Below are positions 60,193 through 64,000 of a stretch of 64,000 bases of DNA, piece after piece. Each line of letters begins with the position of its first letter. The first letter of the stretch is position 1. Position numbers and translations under genes: made by a program. The notes under the pieces are model-generated. The model worked only from the letters and a program-made list of their open reading frames with translations, did not search any database and was not told the origin of the DNA. The stretch is taken from positions 7,353,501 through 7,417,500 of the forward strand of contig NZ_CP082161.1 of NCBI RefSeq assembly GCF_023101665.1, given 5' to 3'. This DNA is from Bradyrhizobium sp. 195 (lineage in GTDB: Bacteria; Pseudomonadota; Alphaproteobacteria; Rhizobiales; Xanthobacteraceae).

Positions 60193-60870
60193 GTGATCCC
60201 TCTCGACCCGCTCCCGAACCTGATCGACCAGGTCTATGCCCGGATCCTGGAGGCGATCTCCGACCGCACGCTGCAGCCCGGCCAGCGCATCCGGCAGAAC
60301 GAGCTGGCCGACAAGCTCGGCGTATCGCGCCAGCCTGTCTCGCATGCGCTGCATCTGCTGCACCGGCAGGGACTGGTCGCCGAGAGCGGCAAGCGCGGCT
60401 TTGAAGTCACCCAGCTCGACCCCTCACGAATCCGCCAGCTCTACGAGGTGCGCGGCGCGATCGATGCGCTGGCCGCCCGGCTCGCGGCGATACGCGCAGG
60501 ATACGACGCGGCCGGCCGCGCGCGGCTGGAAGCGGCGCTCGCCGCCGGCAGCCGCATCGACCGCACGACGACGCTCGTCGAGCTGATCGTGCTCGATGTC
60601 GATTTTCACCGCGCGATCTATCAGCTCGCCGGCAATCCCGTGATCGAGGAGACGATCGCGCCGCAATGGCCGCATATGCGCCGCTCGATGGCGACGGTGC
60701 TGTCGGAGCTCGACTATCGCGGCAGCGCCTGGGCTGAACATGCCGACATCGCCAAAGACATACTCGCGGGCGACGCCGAGGCAGCCGAACGCGCGGCGTT
60801 GGCGCATGCGCAGACGGCGGGACGGATGACTGAGGAGAGATTGCGGGCGAGCGACGAGGCGGCGGCGTAG
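60193..60870 (+). CDS. GntR family regulator (FCD/FadR subfamily)
   Basis: A 225-residue regulator. The winged helix lies at about 9-72 (AISDRTLQPGQRIRQNELADKLGVSRQPVSHALHLL), and the FCD domain follows with the metal/ligand residues in LDVDFHRAIYQLAGN (about 135-149) and an EHADIAKDIL stretch (near 183). The start is GTG at 60193; no better ATG is in frame. It precedes a dioxygenase, an SAF oxidoreductase and a TRAP binding protein, so it probably senses the transported acid. Confidence 0.9.
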   Translation: MIPLDPLPNLIDQVYARILEAISDRTLQPGQRIRQNELADKLGVSRQPVSHALHLLHRQGLVAESGKRGFEVTQLDPSRIRQLYEVRGAIDALAARLAAIRAGYDAAGRARLEAALAAGSRIDRTTTLVELIVLDVDFHRAIYQLAGNPVIEETIAPQWPHMRRSMATVLSELDYRGSAWAEHADIAKDILAGDAEAAERAALAHAQTAGRMTEERLRASDEAAA

Positions 60871-60881
60871 CGATACGCGCT

Positions 60882-60984
60882 GTCATTCCGGGGCGACACG
60901 TAGCGTCGAGCCCGGAATCCATCAGGCCTCAGAGACTGCGGATGAGTGGATTCCGGGCTCACGCTTCGCGTGCCCCGGAATGAC
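60882..60984. repeat. Intergenic palindromic repeat, family E
   Basis: Copy with arms gtcattccggggcg / ccccggaatgac and inner cccggaatccatc / tggattccggg, between the GntR and PhyH genes. Confidence 0.85.
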
Positions 60985-61012
60985 AACAAAAATCAAAACA
61001 GGAGGACGACCC

Positions 61013-61813
61013 ATGAAACTGTCTCAGGAGCAATTGGAGTTCTTCCACCGCGAGGGCTGGCTGTTGCTGCCCGAACTGTTCAGCCAGGAGGAGGTCGATC
61101 TGCTGGCGCGCGAGGCCGTCGGCATCTACGACACCAACCGGCCGGAAGTCTGGCGCGAGAAAAGCGGCGCGCCCCGCACGGCTTTTGCCGCGCATCTCTA
61201 CAACGAGGCATTCGGAATCCTCGGCGCGCATCCGCGCATGATCGACCCGGTCGAGCAATTGTTCGGCGAGCCGGTCTACATGCACCAGTTCAAGATCAAC
61301 GCGAAATCGGCCTTCACAGGCGATGTCTGGCAATGGCACCAGGATTACGGCACTTGGAAGCGCGACGACGGCATGCCGGAGCCGCGTGCGATGAACATCG
61401 CGATCTTCCTCGACGAGGTCATGCCGATCAACGGCCCCTTGATGCTGGTGCCGCGCAGCCAGAATGCCGGCGATCTCGAAGCCTCGCACGACCTCGCCAC
61501 CACCTCCTATCCGCTTTGGACGCTGGACGAGGCCACCGTGACGCGGCTGGTCGAGCAGGGCGGAATCGTCGCACCGACCGGCAAGCCCGGCGGCATGTTG
61601 ATGTTCCACGGCAATCTGGTGCACGGCTCGAGCGGCAACATCACGCCTTTCCCGCGCAAGATCGTGTACCTGACGCTGAACGCGGTCTCGAACTACATCC
61701 GAACTCCGACCCGGCCGGAGTACATCGCCCATCGCGATTTTGCGCCGATCAAGCCGGTGGATGACGATGCGCTCCTGCGCCTCGCCCGTGCGCCGCGACA
61801 GGCGGCGGAGTAA
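61013..61813 (+). CDS. Phytanoyl-CoA dioxygenase (PhyH) family enzyme
   Basis: A 266-residue Fe(II)/2-oxoglutarate dioxygenase. HxD is in WQWHQDYGTW (about 105-114) and the distal His in LVHGSSGN (about 201-208), giving the iron triad; an Arg that would hold 2-oxoglutarate lies in the TRPEY region. It hydroxylates an unknown acid or amine. AGGAGG precedes the ATG. Its neighbours suggest a carbohydrate- or acid-catabolic operon with the SAF oxidoreductase. Confidence 0.88.
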   Translation: MKLSQEQLEFFHREGWLLLPELFSQEEVDLLAREAVGIYDTNRPEVWREKSGAPRTAFAAHLYNEAFGILGAHPRMIDPVEQLFGEPVYMHQFKINAKSAFTGDVWQWHQDYGTWKRDDGMPEPRAMNIAIFLDEVMPINGPLMLVPRSQNAGDLEASHDLATTSYPLWTLDEATVTRLVEQGGIVAPTGKPGGMLMFHGNLVHGSSGNITPFPRKIVYLTLNAVSNYIRTPTRPEYIAHRDFAPIKPVDDDALLRLARAPRQAAE

Positions 61814-61821
61814 ACGGTCTG

Positions 61822-61953
61822 ATGCCCCGGACGCAGTGCAGCGCTTCTTCAGCGCTGCGCTGCAGAGCCGGGGCCCATGCCACGCGGAATTCCCTCACAC
61901 TGGGTCCCGGCTCTGCGGCGCAGCGTTGCACGCCGCGCCTTGTCCGGGACACG
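61822..61953. repeat. Intergenic palindromic repeat, family G
   Basis: gatgccccggacgc...gcagagccggggcc and the inverted gggtcccggctctgc...tgtccgggacac form long imperfect arms. Related to 24975-25105. Confidence 0.78.
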
Positions 61954-61975
61954 ATAGTCATACTGGATTTCCCCC

Positions 61976-63289
61976 ATGAACCTCTTCCGCCTCCTCCAGG
62001 CCCGCGCTTCGGCCGGCAAGCCCGTTCGTGTCGCGCTGATCGGCGCGGGCAAATTCGGCTCGATGTTTCTGGCGCAGGTGCCGCACACGCCGGGGCTGGA
62101 GGTGCCCATCATCATCGATATCGACCGCGAGCGCGCGCGCGAGGCGTGCCGCACCGTCGGTTGGGACGCGGAGCGTATCGCGGCGACCGTCTTCACCGAT
62201 GACGGCGTGCGCGCCATCGCCGGCGGCGCGATGGACGTGGTGGTGGAGGCGACCGGAAATCCCGCCGTGGGGATCAAGCATGCGCGCGCCGCGATCGCGG
62301 CGGGCAAGCATATCGTGATGGTGAATGTCGAAGCCGACGTGCTGGCGGGCCCGCTGCTCGCCGAGGAAGCGCGCAAGGCGGGCGTGGTCTATTCGCTCGC
62401 CTATGGCGACCAGCCGGCGCTGACGGCGGAGATGGTCGATTGGGCCCGCGCCACCGGTTTTCGCGTCGTGGCTGCCGGCAAGGGCACGAAATATCTGCCG
62501 GCCTATCACGACGTCACGCCCGACGGCGTCTGGCAGCATTACGGCCTGACCGCAGGCGAAGCGCAGTCGGCCGGCATGAATCCGCAGATGTTCAACTCGT
62601 TTCTCGACGGCACCAAATCGGCGATCGAGATGGCCGCGATCGCGAACGCCTGCGCGCTCGACGTGCCCGCGGACGGCCTGCTGTTTCCGCCCTGCGGCGT
62701 CGACGATCTGCCGCACATCATGCGGCCGCGCTCGCGCGGAGGCGTGCTGGAGCGACCAGGCGTGGTCGAAGTCGTATCCTCGCTGGAGCGCGACGGACGG
62801 CCGGTGTTTCGCGACCTGCGCTGGGGCGTCTATGTCGTGCTGGAGGCGCCGAATGACTACGCCGCCGACTGCTTCAGGCAATATGGCCTGAAGACCGATT
62901 CCAGCGGGCGCTATGCTGCGATGTACAAGCCCTATCATCTGATCGGGCTCGAGCTGAACATCTCGGTGCTGTCGGCCGCGCTGCGGGGCGAGCCGACCGG
63001 CCAGGCCAGCGGCTTCCGCGGCGACGTCGCGGCAGTGGCCAAGCGCAATCTGCGCGCGGGCGAGATGCTGGACGGCGAAGGCGGCTACACGGTGTGGGGC
63101 AAGCTGGTACCGGCGGCCGCGAGCCTGAAGGCCGGCGCGCTGCCCATCGGCCTCGCCCACCGCGTGAAACTGAAGCATGACGTCGCACACGGCGCGGTGG
63201 TGCGCTGGAGCGATGTCGAGTTCGACGCCGGCAATGAGACGGTGAAGACGCGCAAGGCCATGGAAGCCGCGTTCGCAGCGCAGCATTGA
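61976..63289 (+). CDS. NAD(P)-dependent oxidoreductase with C-terminal SAF domain (COG4091)
   Basis: A 437-residue protein like predicted homoserine dehydrogenases. The Rossmann motif LIGAGKFGSMFLAQ is at about 21-34, then EATGNPAVGIKHARAAIAAGKHIVMVNVEAD (about 90-121). The last 80 residues hold an SAF-like domain starting near AKRNLRAGEMLDGEGG. Such proteins act in uncommon sugar-acid catabolism; the reaction is unknown here. It lies between the PhyH enzyme and TRAP binding protein. Confidence 0.86.
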   Translation: MNLFRLLQARASAGKPVRVALIGAGKFGSMFLAQVPHTPGLEVPIIIDIDRERAREACRTVGWDAERIAATVFTDDGVRAIAGGAMDVVVEATGNPAVGIKHARAAIAAGKHIVMVNVEADVLAGPLLAEEARKAGVVYSLAYGDQPALTAEMVDWARATGFRVVAAGKGTKYLPAYHDVTPDGVWQHYGLTAGEAQSAGMNPQMFNSFLDGTKSAIEMAAIANACALDVPADGLLFPPCGVDDLPHIMRPRSRGGVLERPGVVEVVSSLERDGRPVFRDLRWGVYVVLEAPNDYAADCFRQYGLKTDSSGRYAAMYKPYHLIGLELNISVLSAALRGEPTGQASGFRGDVAAVAKRNLRAGEMLDGEGGYTVWGKLVPAAASLKAGALPIGLAHRVKLKHDVAHGAVVRWSDVEFDAGNETVKTRKAMEAAFAAQH

Positions 63290-63469
63290 TTGGCGCCATC
63301 GCAAGCTCAACCAAAGTGCGCTTGATTTGCGATCCCCCTTTGGTCATCCTGCCCCCGATCCGGAAACACAGAATTTCGGACGCCAAAAAACGTCGGCCAC
63401 CGGCGAAGACAACGCGACGGCAAGATCGCGATCCCTCGTCGAGGACTCGACAATACAGGGAGGGACTAC

Positions 63470-64000
63470 ATGGAACGTCGTAAATTCCTGACGGCAGGCG
63501 GGCTGGGCCTAGCCGCCAGTGCCGTTGCTGCGCCCGCAATTGCACAATCGATGCCCGAAGTGAAATGGCGGCTCGCGGCGAGCTGGCCGAAATCACTCGA
63601 TACGCTCTATGGCGGGTGCGAATATTTCTGCAAGCGCGTTGCCGAGATCACCGACAACCGTTTCCAGATCCAGCCCTTTGCTGCCGGAGAAATCGTGCCG
63701 GGCCTGCAAGTGCTCGACGCCGTCTCCAACGGCACCGTCGAGATCGGCAACACTGCGCTCTACTATTATTGGGGCAAGAACCCAGCATTCACCTTCGGCA
63801 CCTCGCTGCCGTTCGGTCTCAACACGCGCCAGCACATTTCGTGGCTGTTGTGGAACGGCGGGCAGGAGATGCTGAACGACCTCCTGAAGGAGCACAATGC
63901 CATCGGCGTTCCCACGGGTTCGACCGGTGCCCAGATGGGCGGCTGGTTCCGCAAGGAGATCAAGACCGTCGACGATCTCAAGGGCCTGAAATTCCGGGTT
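63470..64000 (+). CDS. TRAP transporter substrate-binding protein (partial)
   Basis: The first 177 residues of a periplasmic DctP-type protein, running off the window. It begins MERRKFLTAGGLGLAASAVAAP, a Tat-type signal, followed by VKWRLAASWPKSLDTLYGG and VEIGNTALYYYWGKNPAFTFGTSLPFGL. TRAP binding proteins take up organic acids with DctQ and DctM, probably encoded beyond the window. GGGAGGG precedes the ATG. Confidence 0.92.
   Translation, partial: MERRKFLTAGGLGLAASAVAAPAIAQSMPEVKWRLAASWPKSLDTLYGGCEYFCKRVAEITDNRFQIQPFAAGEIVPGLQVLDAVSNGTVEIGNTALYYYWGKNPAFTFGTSLPFGLNTRQHISWLLWNGGQEMLNDLLKEHNAIGVPTGSTGAQMGGWFRKEIKTVDDLKGLKFRV

Overview
The window looks like a chromosomal segment of a Bradyrhizobium-type alphaproteobacterium. 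Reasons: high GC with strong GC3, a PhyR-NepR-EcfG general stress response locus, homospermidine synthase beside a leader-controlled ornithine decarboxylase, a Zur-type operator, DUF3551 secreted peptides, and many intergenic palindromic repeats of the kind that fill Bradyrhizobium genomes. I saw no tRNA, rRNA, CRISPR array, integrase or transposase. Assignments come from reading the sequence and recalling families; no search was run.

Layout. 1-9.3 kb: SPFH/NfeD pair, ABC substrate-binding protein, ferrochelatase, MAPEG protein, thioesterase, then a coupled M3 peptidase / DUF1007 / NicO metal-transport operon. 9.4-13.8 kb: polyamine block (long speF-like leader, ornithine decarboxylase, GNAT, RidA, homospermidine synthase). 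14-21.3 kb: MgtC-like protein, then a zinc operon (His-rich membrane peptide, ZnuC, ZnuB, ZnuA, COG0523 GTPase, WD40 protein) headed by a Zur palindrome, and a permease split into two half-size genes. 21.5-34.9 kb: sodB with a perfect EcfG promoter, a MATE exporter, a DUF3095 cyclase-like protein, an ACP/adenylating enzyme/SDR mini-cluster, a fatty-acid CoA ligase, two DUF3551 peptides and htpG.

34.9-40.1 kb is the most unusual part. An apparently unannotated three-hairpin small RNA gene lies next to a probable anti-phage cassette: a patatin-like phospholipase and a TPR protein with TIR-like and SLOG-like ends on the minus strand, and a divergent TIR domain fused to a DNA/RNA non-specific endonuclease. 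TIR plus SLOG recalls Thoeris signalling, and patatin is a known CBASS effector, but no CD-NTase is present, so this may be an undescribed nucleotide-signalling arrangement.

40.1-64 kb: NTF2-like protein, double TonB-C protein, phyR / nepR-ecfG, nitroreductase, then a long aromatic/acyl-CoA block (three acyl-CoA dehydrogenases, feruloyl-CoA synthase, enoyl-CoA hydratase, SDR, TetR, thiolase and a frameshifted acyl-CoA ligase), ogt, twin alpha/beta hydrolases, an ECF41 sigma factor and its carboxymuconolactone-decarboxylase partner with facing promoters, and a GntR / PhyH dioxygenase / SAF oxidoreductase / TRAP catabolic block cut by the window end.
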